Below, piece by piece: positions 5,902-12,783 of a DNA stretch of 32,921 bases. Source of the stretch: an uncultured Senegalimassilia sp. (lineage in GTDB: Bacteria; Actinomycetota; Coriobacteriia; Coriobacteriales; Eggerthellaceae). Within the stretch, counting starts at the first letter, position 1, and each line of letters starts with the position of its first letter. The notes under the pieces were generated by a model that was not told where the DNA came from, ran no database searches, and was given only the letters and a program-made list of their open reading frames with translations. Location: assembly GCF_902464545.1 (NCBI RefSeq), contig NZ_CABQJR010000027.1, forward strand, positions 1-32,921, read 5' to 3'. A program made the translations under genes and the position numbers.

Positions 5902-8397
5902 ATGAAAGTATCGCTGAAATGGCTGAACGAATACGTTGAGGTCCCTACGGACATCAAGGCGTTCTGCGACAAGCTCGACCTTACGGGAACGGGCGTGGAG
6001 GGCGTTGAGACGCTTGGCGCCGCGTTCGACCACGTGGTAACCGCCAAGGTGCTCAAAAAGGAGCATCATCCCGACTCCGATCACATGTGGGTGTGCTCGG
6101 TCGACGTGGGCGAGCTCAACGTCGATAAGGAAGGCAACCCCGAGCCGCTGCAGATCGTCTGCGGCGCGCAGAACTTCAACGAGGGCGACCATATCGTCAC
6201 CGCCATGGTGGGCGCGGAGCTGCCCGGCGATGTGAAGATCAAGAAGTCCAAGCTTCGCGGCGTCGCCAGCTTCGGCATGAACTGCTCCGCGCGCGAGCTC
6301 GGCTTAAGCGGCGACCACGACGGCATCATGATCTTGCCCGAAGATGCCCCGGTGGGCGTGCCGTTCGCCGAGTACGCCGGCCTGACCGACACCGTGCTCG
6401 ACCTGGAGATCACCCCGAACCGCCCCGACAGCCTCTCCATCGCCGGCTTGGCTCGCGAGGTGGGCGCGATGTATCGTCGCGACTGGAACGACCCGCTGGC
6501 GGAAATGGCCGCCAAGCTCCAGCTCGACGCCTCCGCAACCCCTGTTGACGAAGAGGTCAAGATCACGGTCGAGGATGCCAAGCGCTGCCCGCGCTACACG
6601 GCGCGCGTCATCCGCGGCTGCAAGGTGGGCCCCAGCCCCGATTGGATGGTCGAGCGCCTTGCGGCCATCGGCCAGCGCTCGGTTAACAACATCGTGGACG
6701 TCACGAACTACATCCTGTTCCTGTTCGGCCAGCCGCTACACGCGTTCGACCTGGACAAGCTGAAGAACGCCGATGGCCGTGCGCACATCGTGGTGCGCGC
6801 CGCGCAAGACGGCGAGCCGTTGACCACGCTCGACGGCGAGAAGCGCACCCTTACCAGCGACATGACCGTCATCTCCACCCCCGAGCAGGGCGCGGTGGCC
6901 TTGGCCGGCGTCATGGGCGGCCTTGATACCGAGGTGACCGACGATACGGTGAACATCCTGCTGGAGGCCGCCACGTTCGAGGCCGGCCGCACCAGCCGCA
7001 CCAGCCGCAACCTCGGGCTTATCAGCGAAAGCTCCATGCGCTACGAGCGCGGTGTGGACGACCACGGCATCGAGGCGCGCTCCGCTGCCGCTGCTGCGCT
7101 CATCGTGGAGGTCGCCGGCGGCACCGTGAGCGCTGCCGCGGCCGACGACCAGGGCATCATCGACGTGTGGCCCGAGCCTAGCACCGCCGCGCAGCTGAGA
7201 TTCCGCATCTCGCGCTTCCGCTCAATGATGGGCGCCCAGATCCCGCGCGAGTTCATCGTCGAGATCTTGGAGCGCTTGGGTTGCAAGGTCGAAGACACCG
7301 CCGACGAGGATGTGCTGGACGTGGTTTCCCCCACCTTCCGCCCCGACCTGCCGCGCGAGATCGACCTGTACGAGGAGGTGCTGCGCCTGTACGGCATGGA
7401 CCTCATCCCCGAGACGCTGCCCGGCGGCCGCGGCCGCTTCGGCGTGCGCTCCCATATGGAGCACGTGCTGGATACCGTCAACCGCACCATGACCGCATCC
7501 GGCCTCAATGAGACCATGACGTATTCCTTCGCCGAGCCCACCGAGCTCGAGCGTCTGCGCATGCCCGTCGAGGGGCTGGGCGATCCCGTGGAGCTCATCA
7601 ACCCCATGAACTCCGACCAGTCGGTCATGCGCCAGAGCATCATCCCGGGCCTTTTGCGCTCGGTGGCGCACAACCAGGCTCGCGGCGTGAAGAATATCCA
7701 GCTCTACGAGCAGGGCATGGTGTTCTTCGCTCACGAAGGTAAGAAGCAGCCCAAGGAGCGCCGCCGCCTGGCCGGCGTCATGGCGGGCGCATTCGGCGAC
7801 GCTGCCTGGAACGTGCAGCCTGCGGCGTTCGACTTCTTCGACGGCAAAGGCGTCGTGGAGAACCTGATGCGCGAGCTGGCCATCCCGAAGGTCCGCTACA
7901 AGGCGCTGTCCGCGCAGGAGGCCCCGCATCTGCAGCCCGGCCGCGCCGCCCAGGTGCTCTCCGGCGGCACGGTGCTCGGCTGGGTGGGCGAGCTGCATCC
8001 GCTGGCTTGCGCCGCCTATGACGCGCAGGCGCCCGTAGTCGCCTTCGAGCTGGACGTCGAGGCGCTCGCCAAGGCCTGCCGCCCTGCGCGCGACTACGTC
8101 GACGTGCCCACGTTCCCGGCCGTTTCCATAGACCAGGCGTTCGTGGTCGACGAGGATGTCACGCACGAGCGTCTGGAGCAGTGCATGTCGTCTGCGGGCG
8201 GCAAGCTGCTGGCCGAGGTGCGCCTGTTCGATGTGTACCGCGATTCCGAGCGCATCGGCCAGGGCAAGAAGTCCATGGCGTACGCGCTGACGTACCGCGC
8301 CGCCGATCGCACGCTTACCGGCGAAGAGGTCGATAAGGCGCATGCGAAGCTGGTGAAGAAGGTCTGCGGCGCCACCGGCGCCGAGGTCCGCGCGTAA
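5902..8397 (+). CDS. pheT: Phenylalanine--tRNA ligase beta subunit
   Basis: 831 residues, near the family norm of about 800. It is the non-catalytic but essential partner of PheS, binding tRNA-Phe and carrying the editing site for mischarged Tyr. The N-terminus (MKVSLKWLNEYVEVP) is typical. An EMAP/OB tRNA-binding domain follows (about 40-150, with VTAKV...H.DSDHMWVCSVDVG and IVCGAQNF). Next are the B3/B4 editing region (RYTARVIRG, NNIVDVTNYILF, GQPLHAFD) and the B5 helix-turn-helix region (LRFRISRF...MGAQIPREF). A PheS-like pseudo-catalytic domain comes next, and a C-terminal FDX-ACB anticodon-binding domain (about 735-828, VPTFPAVSIDQAFVVDE to KKVCGATG). Start: ATG at 5902 preceded by weak AGAAAGAG. 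It ends at a hairpin terminator. Confidence 0.97.
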   Translation: MKVSLKWLNEYVEVPTDIKAFCDKLDLTGTGVEGVETLGAAFDHVVTAKVLKKEHHPDSDHMWVCSVDVGELNVDKEGNPEPLQIVCGAQNFNEGDHIVTAMVGAELPGDVKIKKSKLRGVASFGMNCSARELGLSGDHDGIMILPEDAPVGVPFAEYAGLTDTVLDLEITPNRPDSLSIAGLAREVGAMYRRDWNDPLAEMAAKLQLDASATPVDEEVKITVEDAKRCPRYTARVIRGCKVGPSPDWMVERLAAIGQRSVNNIVDVTNYILFLFGQPLHAFDLDKLKNADGRAHIVVRAAQDGEPLTTLDGEKRTLTSDMTVISTPEQGAVALAGVMGGLDTEVTDDTVNILLEAATFEAGRTSRTSRNLGLISESSMRYERGVDDHGIEARSAAAAALIVEVAGGTVSAAAADDQGIIDVWPEPSTAAQLRFRISRFRSMMGAQIPREFIVEILERLGCKVEDTADEDVLDVVSPTFRPDLPREIDLYEEVLRLYGMDLIPETLPGGRGRFGVRSHMEHVLDTVNRTMTASGLNETMTYSFAEPTELERLRMPVEGLGDPVELINPMNSDQSVMRQSIIPGLLRSVAHNQARGVKNIQLYEQGMVFFAHEGKKQPKERRRLAGVMAGAFGDAAWNVQPAAFDFFDGKGVVENLMRELAIPKVRYKALSAQEAPHLQPGRAAQVLSGGTVLGWVGELHPLACAAYDAQAPVVAFELDVEALAKACRPARDYVDVPTFPAVSIDQAFVVDEDVTHERLEQCMSSAGGKLLAEVRLFDVYRDSERIGQGKKSMAYALTYRAADRTLTGEEVDKAHAKLVKKVCGATGAEVRA

Positions 8398-8419
8398 AGG
8401 CGATCAGCCCACGCGCTAG

Positions 8420-8457
8420 GGAAGCCGCCGAGTCCATGCCCGGCGGTTTCCTTGTTT
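8420..8457 (+). terminator. Terminator after pheT
   Basis: Arms GGAAGCCGCCG (8420-8430) and CGGCGGTTTCC (8441-8451), with one G-U pair and a 10-nt loop, are followed by TTGTTT. It is 23 nt after the pheT stop. Confidence 0.75.
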
Positions 8458-8494
8458 CAGGCGGATTCTAAGACTTAACCATGGCTAACAGCGT

Positions 8495-8500
8495 TACAAT
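8495..8500 (+). promoter_or_regulatory. map: Probable -10 element for map
   Basis: TACAAT, with a predicted transcription start near 8507, leaves a short leader of about 18 nt containing the AAAGGA ribosome-binding site. The -35 region is poor (no TTGACA-like hexamer at 17 nt). Confidence 0.5.
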
Positions 8501-8524
8501 AGGGCGCAAACGAAAGGATGCGGT

Positions 8525-9409
8525 ATGTACGACAATCTGAAAAGCCCCGGTCGCAACGACGAGTGTTGGTGCGGCAGCGGGCGTAAATACAAGAAGTGCC
8601 ACCTTGATTTCGACGAGCGCCTGCAAAGCCTCTATGAGCAGGGCTTCGAGGTTCCCCAGCGCAGCTTGCTGAAAACGCCGGAGGAGATCGAGGGCATCAA
8701 GAGAAGCGCCGCCATCAACATCGGCGTGCTGGATCTTGTGGCGGAGCGCATCGGAGCGGGCGTCACCACCGAGGAGATCGACAAGTGGATCTACGATTAC
8801 ACCGTCGAGAATGGCGGCATCCCGGCCGACCTTGATTACGAGGGCTATCCGAAAAGCGTCTGCACGTCCATCAACGAAGTGGTCTGCCACGGCATCCCGT
8901 CGCCCGACGATGTGCTGAAAGACGGCGATATCGTCAACGTCGACTGCTCCACCATCCTGGACGGCTACTATTCCGATTCCTCACGCATGTTCTGCATCGG
9001 CGAGGTGTCCGACGAGAAGCGCCGTCTTGTGGAGGAAACCAAGAAGGCGCTGGAAGCCGGTCTTGCCGCGGTGAAGCCGTGGGGGCTTTTGGGCGATGTG
9101 GGCGCTGCGGTGCACGAATACGCGCACGCGCAGGGCTTCTCGGTGGTGCGCGAGTTCGGCGGCCACGGTATCGGCTTGGAGTTCCACGAAGATCCCTTCG
9201 TCAGCCACGTGTCTGAGCCCGGAACGGGCATGGTGCTGGCGCCGGGCTGCTGCTTCACCATCGAGCCCATGATCAACATGGGGGGTCATAAGATCGACAT
9301 GACCGACCCCAATGGCTGGACCGTTCGCACGGCGGACCGCAAGCCCTCCGCTCAGTGGGAAGTGCAGCTGGTGGTCACGGAAACCGGCTATGAGCTTCTG
9401 AGCTGGTAA
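8525..9409 (+). CDS. map: Type I methionine aminopeptidase with N-terminal SEC-C motif
   Basis: 294 residues. It removes the initiator Met from nascent proteins in the cytoplasm. Residues 8-26 form a SEC-C zinc motif (PGRNDECWCGSGRKYKKCH; C14, C16, C25, H26), as found at the SecA C-terminus and in some long MetAPs, probably for ribosome contact. The pita-bread domain has all five metal ligands: D140 (NVDCS), D151 (YSDSSR), H214 (GGHGIG), E247 (TIEPM) and E279 (QWEVQ). The substrate-binding His is H122 (CHGIPSP). The ATG at 8525 has AAAGGA upstream and the SEC-C motif needs this start. It is flanked by its own promoter and by terminators on both sides, so it is monocistronic. Confidence 0.96.
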   Translation: MYDNLKSPGRNDECWCGSGRKYKKCHLDFDERLQSLYEQGFEVPQRSLLKTPEEIEGIKRSAAINIGVLDLVAERIGAGVTTEEIDKWIYDYTVENGGIPADLDYEGYPKSVCTSINEVVCHGIPSPDDVLKDGDIVNVDCSTILDGYYSDSSRMFCIGEVSDEKRRLVEETKKALEAGLAAVKPWGLLGDVGAAVHEYAHAQGFSVVREFGGHGIGLEFHEDPFVSHVSEPGTGMVLAPGCCFTIEPMINMGGHKIDMTDPNGWTVRTADRKPSAQWEVQLVVTETGYELLSW

Positions 9410-9415
9410 TCTTTC

Positions 9416-9468
9416 ATCCCGGCAGGGGAATTGGGCAATAGCGTCCTCCCTTGCCGGGATTTTTTTCA
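9416..9468 (+). terminator. Terminator after map
   Basis: A 14-bp stem with one G-U pair (9416-9429 with 9447-9460, ATCCCGGC.../...GCCGGGAT) is followed at once by a run of seven T. It is a strong intrinsic terminator 6 nt after the stop codon. Confidence 0.9.
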
Positions 9469-9477
9469 ACTTTATAA

Positions 9478-9506
9478 CGAACAAACGTACGAAATCGTGT
9501 TATACT
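9478..9506 (+). promoter_or_regulatory. Extended -10 promoter overlapped by a LexA-box-like palindrome
   Basis: TGTTATACT (9498-9506) is an extended -10 (TGn plus TATACT), predicting a start near 9513. CGAACAAACGTACG (9478-9491) covers the place of the -35 and matches 13 of 14 positions of the Gram-positive LexA/DinR box CGAACRNRYGTTYG; the sole mismatch is A for T at 9489. No good -35 hexamer is present, which fits an extended -10 promoter. The position would allow repression by LexA. The match is visible in the sequence; regulation by LexA is inferred, since the consensus in this lineage is not known to me. Confidence 0.5.
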
Positions 9507-9528
9507 CCCGTCAACACATCAGAGCCAG

Positions 9529-9598
9529 TGCAAGCGCCTCCTTCCAAGGTCGCCCGTAGATGGCAGCGGTGTTCCTCGCTGCCCGTTCCACGCTTGCA
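9529..9598 (+). ncRNA. Structured leader of the unknown two-gene operon
   Basis: The predicted transcript has a 128-nt leader. An outer stem TGCAAGCG (9529-9536) / CGCTTGCA (9591-9598) encloses an inner hairpin GGCAGCG (9562-9568) / CGCTGCC (9577-9583). A further long-range pairing TTCCAA/TTGGAA (9542-9547 with 9614-9619) competes with the outer stem. A TTTTT run follows at 9611-9615. I recognise no known riboswitch class. It could be an attenuator, a protein-binding leader, or an sRNA. Confidence 0.4.
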
Positions 9599-9640
9599 AG
9601 ATCCTCTCCGTTTTTGGAACAATCGAAGAAGGTGTTTGCC

Positions 9641-9946
9641 ATGTCCGGTAACGGGTCTGTGTCTTGCTGCGCGCAACCAGGTGCATTGGTGGTTATAGCG
9701 GCGCTTCCGCTCTGTCAGTTGCGCGATGCGCTCGATTCGATGGAGTATCAGCTGTTCGAAGGTGGCTTTATTTCGGTGGGATGCGACGGAGAAGGCGCTG
9801 ATGATTGGCGGGAGTTCGATCAGCTGGGGTTTGGATCCGCGCTTGATCAGGTCTTGCCCGGCGCCTTCCCGCTTCGATGTGCATGCGTTATGGATTGCGC
9901 CGATGCGGTGTCCCTTGTGCAGGAGGTCGGACATGTTGTGCTCTGA
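9641..9946 (+). CDS. Unrecognised 101-residue Cys-rich protein
   Basis: I do not recognise this family. The start is set by GAAGAAGG 8 nt upstream of ATG 9641. Seven of 101 residues are Cys (9, 10, 25, 48, 80, 82, 86), not in a standard zinc-finger spacing. A hydrophobic strand (ALVVIAALPL, 15-24) near the N-terminus is followed by an acidic middle (EGADDWREFD, 51-60) and a second hydrophobic end. It has no signal peptide or clear TM helix, so it is probably a cytoplasmic alpha/beta protein. Codon use is coding-like but less GC3-biased than the neighbouring map. It overlaps the next gene by 14 nt in a different frame, so the two are translationally coupled and probably work together. The promoter carries a LexA-like box and a structured leader. 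Confidence 0.65.
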   Translation: MSGNGSVSCCAQPGALVVIAALPLCQLRDALDSMEYQLFEGGFISVGCDGEGADDWREFDQLGFGSALDQVLPGAFPLRCACVMDCADAVSLVQEVGHVVL

Positions 9947-10754
9947 TCTTCTTTGGGATGCGCAGTCGGTGTCTCGAAAACAGGTTCCCACGTTACAGGA
10001 TGCCTTTCTGTGCTGCGATAGGGAAACGCTGCTTTCCATGGTCGAGCAGGGTTATGCGCGTCATTTGCCGGGGTGGGGTCAGTCCACTCCGCAGCAACGC
10101 CGCGTTGCTCGCAAGCGCATGGGCCGCGCTTTGGACGCCATGCTCGATTGCGTGGTGAAGCGCAAAAGCGGCAAAGCCCTGTGCGTATTCCCCGAAGAAC
10201 GCTTCGTCGTGCATGCGCGACGGGGCCAGGCAAGCATCGAGCGTTTGGTGCAGGCCCGCGTGGCAGACTTGTCTGCGGGCGCAGTGCGGCAAGATGTCTC
10301 CGAAGGTGGGCGCCTGTTCGGCTGCGTTCCCTGGTCGCAGGGGCTTTCGTATCGCGTATGGCTCGAAGGCCCCTGGGATTGCTGCGAGCGCTACATGGTC
10401 CTTGCAAGCGCGTTCTGGCATCTGACGCACCAAGCGCCGGCGTCGAGGCAAGGCGATTCGAGCCTTGGGATTCTCGGCACCTCCTCGGAAAGCGCGACCT
10501 CTAAGGCGGGGGCGCAATCGTTGCCTCGTAGCGATTGCTCGTTCGTAAGCTGTGAAGAAGCGTTTCCTTCGGCCGACTCCGTTGGCAGGCTTGCGGCGGT
10601 GCGAGCCGCGTCCATGGGCTTGTATGTTCCCGATGCTTTGGAAGAAGCGTGCCAAGAACGACTCATTGCCAGGGTCGATAGGCTTAATCAGGTTTGTGAG
10701 GGGGATTTTCTCAACAGGGTGGAAAACCTTATGGGTCGGCTGCAGGCGGCATAG
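9933..10754 (+). CDS. Unrecognised 273-residue protein coupled to the gene before it
   Basis: I do not recognise this family. ATG 9933 has AGGAGG 6 nt upstream, inside the end of the preceding gene, so upstream in-frame starts are rejected. Residues 1-168 look like one domain: an N-terminal helical part, a basic stretch (about 53-80, RRVARKRMGRALD...KRKSGK) that could bind nucleic acid, and a Trp-rich part (CVPWSQGLSYRVWLEGPWDCC, 131-151, given here as its span). Residues 170-205 are a Ser/Thr/Gly/Ala-rich linker, and 210-272 form helices with a coiled-coil-like end (EERLIARVDRLNQV type). Twelve Cys residues are present. No catalytic motif is evident. It ends before a palindromic terminator shared with the convergent FKBP gene. 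Confidence 0.7.
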   Translation: MLCSDLLWDAQSVSRKQVPTLQDAFLCCDRETLLSMVEQGYARHLPGWGQSTPQQRRVARKRMGRALDAMLDCVVKRKSGKALCVFPEERFVVHARRGQASIERLVQARVADLSAGAVRQDVSEGGRLFGCVPWSQGLSYRVWLEGPWDCCERYMVLASAFWHLTHQAPASRQGDSSLGILGTSSESATSKAGAQSLPRSDCSFVSCEEAFPSADSVGRLAAVRAASMGLYVPDALEEACQERLIARVDRLNQVCEGDFLNRVENLMGRLQAA

Positions 10755-10766
10755 CGTCCTGCAATG

Positions 10767-10792
10767 AAAAGGGCCGCTCGATCGAGCGGCCC
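10767..10792 (-). terminator. Terminator for the FKBP gene (22-nt perfect palindrome)
   Basis: GGGCCGCTCGA/TCGAGCGGCCC (10771-10792) is a perfect palindrome. On the minus strand it is followed by TTTT, giving a proper intrinsic terminator for the leftward FKBP transcript; on the plus strand no T-run follows directly, so it would stop the rightward operon only weakly. Confidence 0.75.
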
Positions 10793-10817
10793 GGGGTACC
10801 TTTAAAAGCTATATCGA

Positions 10818-11246
10818 CTAGTCTTCGATCTCCACCAGCGTGATCTCGAAGTTGAGGTCCTTGCCTGCCAGTTCGTGGTTCATGTCAAAGGTTGCCACGC
10901 CGTCTTCGATCGACTGCACGAACACGGGGAAGATCTGGCCGTCGCCGCTTTGCATGTATACCGTCTGGCCAACGGGAAGCTCGTTGCCGTTGGGGATCTG
11001 ATCCAAGGGGATGCGCTGCACCAGTTCCTCGTTGCGCTCTCCATAGGCGTCGGCAGCGGGGATGTGCACGGTTTTGGTCTCGCCCTCCTCCATGAGCTCA
11101 ACTGCCGCATCGAATCCGGGGATCATCTGCCCGGCCATGCACGTGAACTCCAAGGGCTCGCCGCGATCCAGGGAAGAGTCGAACTTCGTACCGTCGTCCA
11201 GCGTGCCGGTGTAATGAACCTTGACCTTTTTGCCTTTGTTGCTCAT
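10818..11246 (-). CDS. SlyD-like FKBP-type peptidyl-prolyl cis-trans isomerase
   Basis: 142 residues. The split FKBP fold is visible: KVHYTGTL and FDSS near the N-terminus, GQMIPGFDAAV (39-49), and the closing NHELAGKDLNFEITLVEI (123-140). Between them (about 66-121, AYGERNEELVQRIP to DGVATF) lies the insert-in-flap domain typical of SlyD chaperones. It would speed X-Pro isomerisation and hold unfolded proteins in the cytoplasm. There is no His-rich metal tail such as in E. coli SlyD, so metallochaperone activity is not indicated. CAGGAGA precedes the ATG. It lies downstream of the glutamate-cysteine ligase gene on the same strand with a 110-nt gap, and is probably a separate unit. Confidence 0.93.
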   Translation of the reverse strand: MSNKGKKVKVHYTGTLDDGTKFDSSLDRGEPLEFTCMAGQMIPGFDAAVELMEEGETKTVHIPAADAYGERNEELVQRIPLDQIPNGNELPVGQTVYMQSGDGQIFPVFVQSIEDGVATFDMNHELAGKDLNFEITLVEIED

Positions 11247-11356
11247 CGAAACGTCTCCTGTCGTATGGGTATTTCGCTCGGTTAAGTCTACCCGACAAAC
11301 CTGAAGCCGGGCTCGGTAATGACGGGGGAACCGCGAAAAGTTCCTTTGCCGTTGCT

Positions 11357-12667
11357 TTACGCCTCTGCGGTTTCCTTCTCTGCTAGGTCGGCAAGCGTGA
11401 TCCGTTGGGCCACAAGGTCGGAAAGGGGTTTAAGGAGCGTGCGGTCATCGGGGTTTAAGCCGTTTTCAGCCAACCCGATAACGCGGTCGCACAGGTCGGC
11501 TACCGGCACTCCGTAAACATCAGCATTGTAGCCGCGTTCCATCAGGGCATCTTTCGCCATTTCGAAAGCGTCGGCGTCTACATTGGCGAAAAGGGCTTCA
11601 AGCTGCTGCAGGTTGTCTTCGTCGTAGAACAAGCCCTTGATAAGGGCGGCATAGGCGATCACATAGGGGATGGGCATAGAGTCCGCCGGGCGGATCTCCA
11701 AGTACGTTTTCAGCCGCACGTCGGGGAATTGCATGGAAACCGCGTGCTCTACTTGCTTTCGGGTCATCGGCTTGTCGGCGTACAGTTGTCCAAAGGTCTG
11801 CTCGCAGTAGCGCCAGCCCTCGTTTTCATCGGGCGCCACTATAGCGGGCGTGTCTAACACGTACTTCGCATAGTCTTCGAACGTGAAGCCGCTTGAAAGG
11901 GCACCGGGCACAAGGCCGCATCGGTCGCTGTCGGTATGGCGCCATATGTCGGTCCTCATCAGCTTGTGCGAGCGGGGTTTGCCTTCGAATACCGGCGAAT
12001 TGTCGCAAATCAGGCTCAAAATAGGAGTAAGCGCATAGGCGACCCTCATTTTTCGAAGGCAGTCCTGCTCGCTTGTGTAGTCGATGGAGATCTGCGTTGA
12101 GGCGCTGCCTCGCATCATGCAGGGGCCGTAGATATCCTTTGCGCCAAGATATCGGTTCATGAATGCGTAGCGGCGCTTAGGTATCAGGTCCAAGCTGCGT
12201 GCCGTGGCGGTGGGATGGTATCCTTGCGCCACCACACGCATGCCTTTGGGGGCAAGCAGCTCATCAAGCGTTTTCCGATATGCGGTAAACGTCTCCAGGG
12301 CTTTTTGCAGGTCATCGAACGGACCCGCCGATAGCTCGATTTGGGCGGCAGGTTCGATGGTGATCGCCTCTCCTGGGCGAGCTACGCCAAGAAGGTCGCC
12401 TTCTTCATCTACGGTCGCTTGCGGATAGGATTCCCCTAGCTGTTCAAGCAAATGCGCAACGCCGTTCTCCTCGCTATAGGAGACAGGGGAGCCGTCAGCG
12501 CGCACAATGGTCTGTTCCAGCTCGATGCCCAGTTTCCCGTGCGATTCAGCGGGTTTTATGCCGCTTCGGAAGAAAGCCGTCAGCGCTTCGATATTGTGGT
12601 TACGAGCAGGTTGGGAGACGTCGCCGGGGGTGGCGTCGGTATGGTTTTCGGGGGCTGGAATATTCAT
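11357..12667 (-). CDS. gshA: Glutamate--cysteine ligase (GCS2 family)
   Basis: 436 residues, the length of the plant/proteobacterial-type (GCS2) glutamate-cysteine ligase. It joins Glu and Cys with ATP to give gamma-glutamylcysteine, the first step of glutathione and related thiols. Visible marks are GIELEQTIV (about 47-55, active-site Glu residues), TIEPAAQIELSAGPFDDL (substrate-binding strand), RYAFMNRYL, GSASTQISIDY (the metal/Cys-binding strand), and YLEIRPADSMP late in the protein. The first 25 residues (PAPENHTDATPGD...) are variable and probably disordered. AAGGAG lies 7 nt before the ATG. No glutathione synthetase gene is near, so the product might stay as gamma-Glu-Cys or be used elsewhere; the pathway end point is inferred. 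Confidence 0.9.
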   Translation of the reverse strand: MNIPAPENHTDATPGDVSQPARNHNIEALTAFFRSGIKPAESHGKLGIELEQTIVRADGSPVSYSEENGVAHLLEQLGESYPQATVDEEGDLLGVARPGEAITIEPAAQIELSAGPFDDLQKALETFTAYRKTLDELLAPKGMRVVAQGYHPTATARSLDLIPKRRYAFMNRYLGAKDIYGPCMMRGSASTQISIDYTSEQDCLRKMRVAYALTPILSLICDNSPVFEGKPRSHKLMRTDIWRHTDSDRCGLVPGALSSGFTFEDYAKYVLDTPAIVAPDENEGWRYCEQTFGQLYADKPMTRKQVEHAVSMQFPDVRLKTYLEIRPADSMPIPYVIAYAALIKGLFYDEDNLQQLEALFANVDADAFEMAKDALMERGYNADVYGVPVADLCDRVIGLAENGLNPDDRTLLKPLSDLVAQRITLADLAEKETAEA

Positions 12668-12783
12668 GTAACAAGCTCCTTGGCCGGTAATATCGCTGCA
12701 ATCATACGCCAGTTTGGCTACAATAGGCCTTCAGTCGGCAGCCTTTGTAGGTAATCTGACACTATGAACTGTTCTATTTGAAG

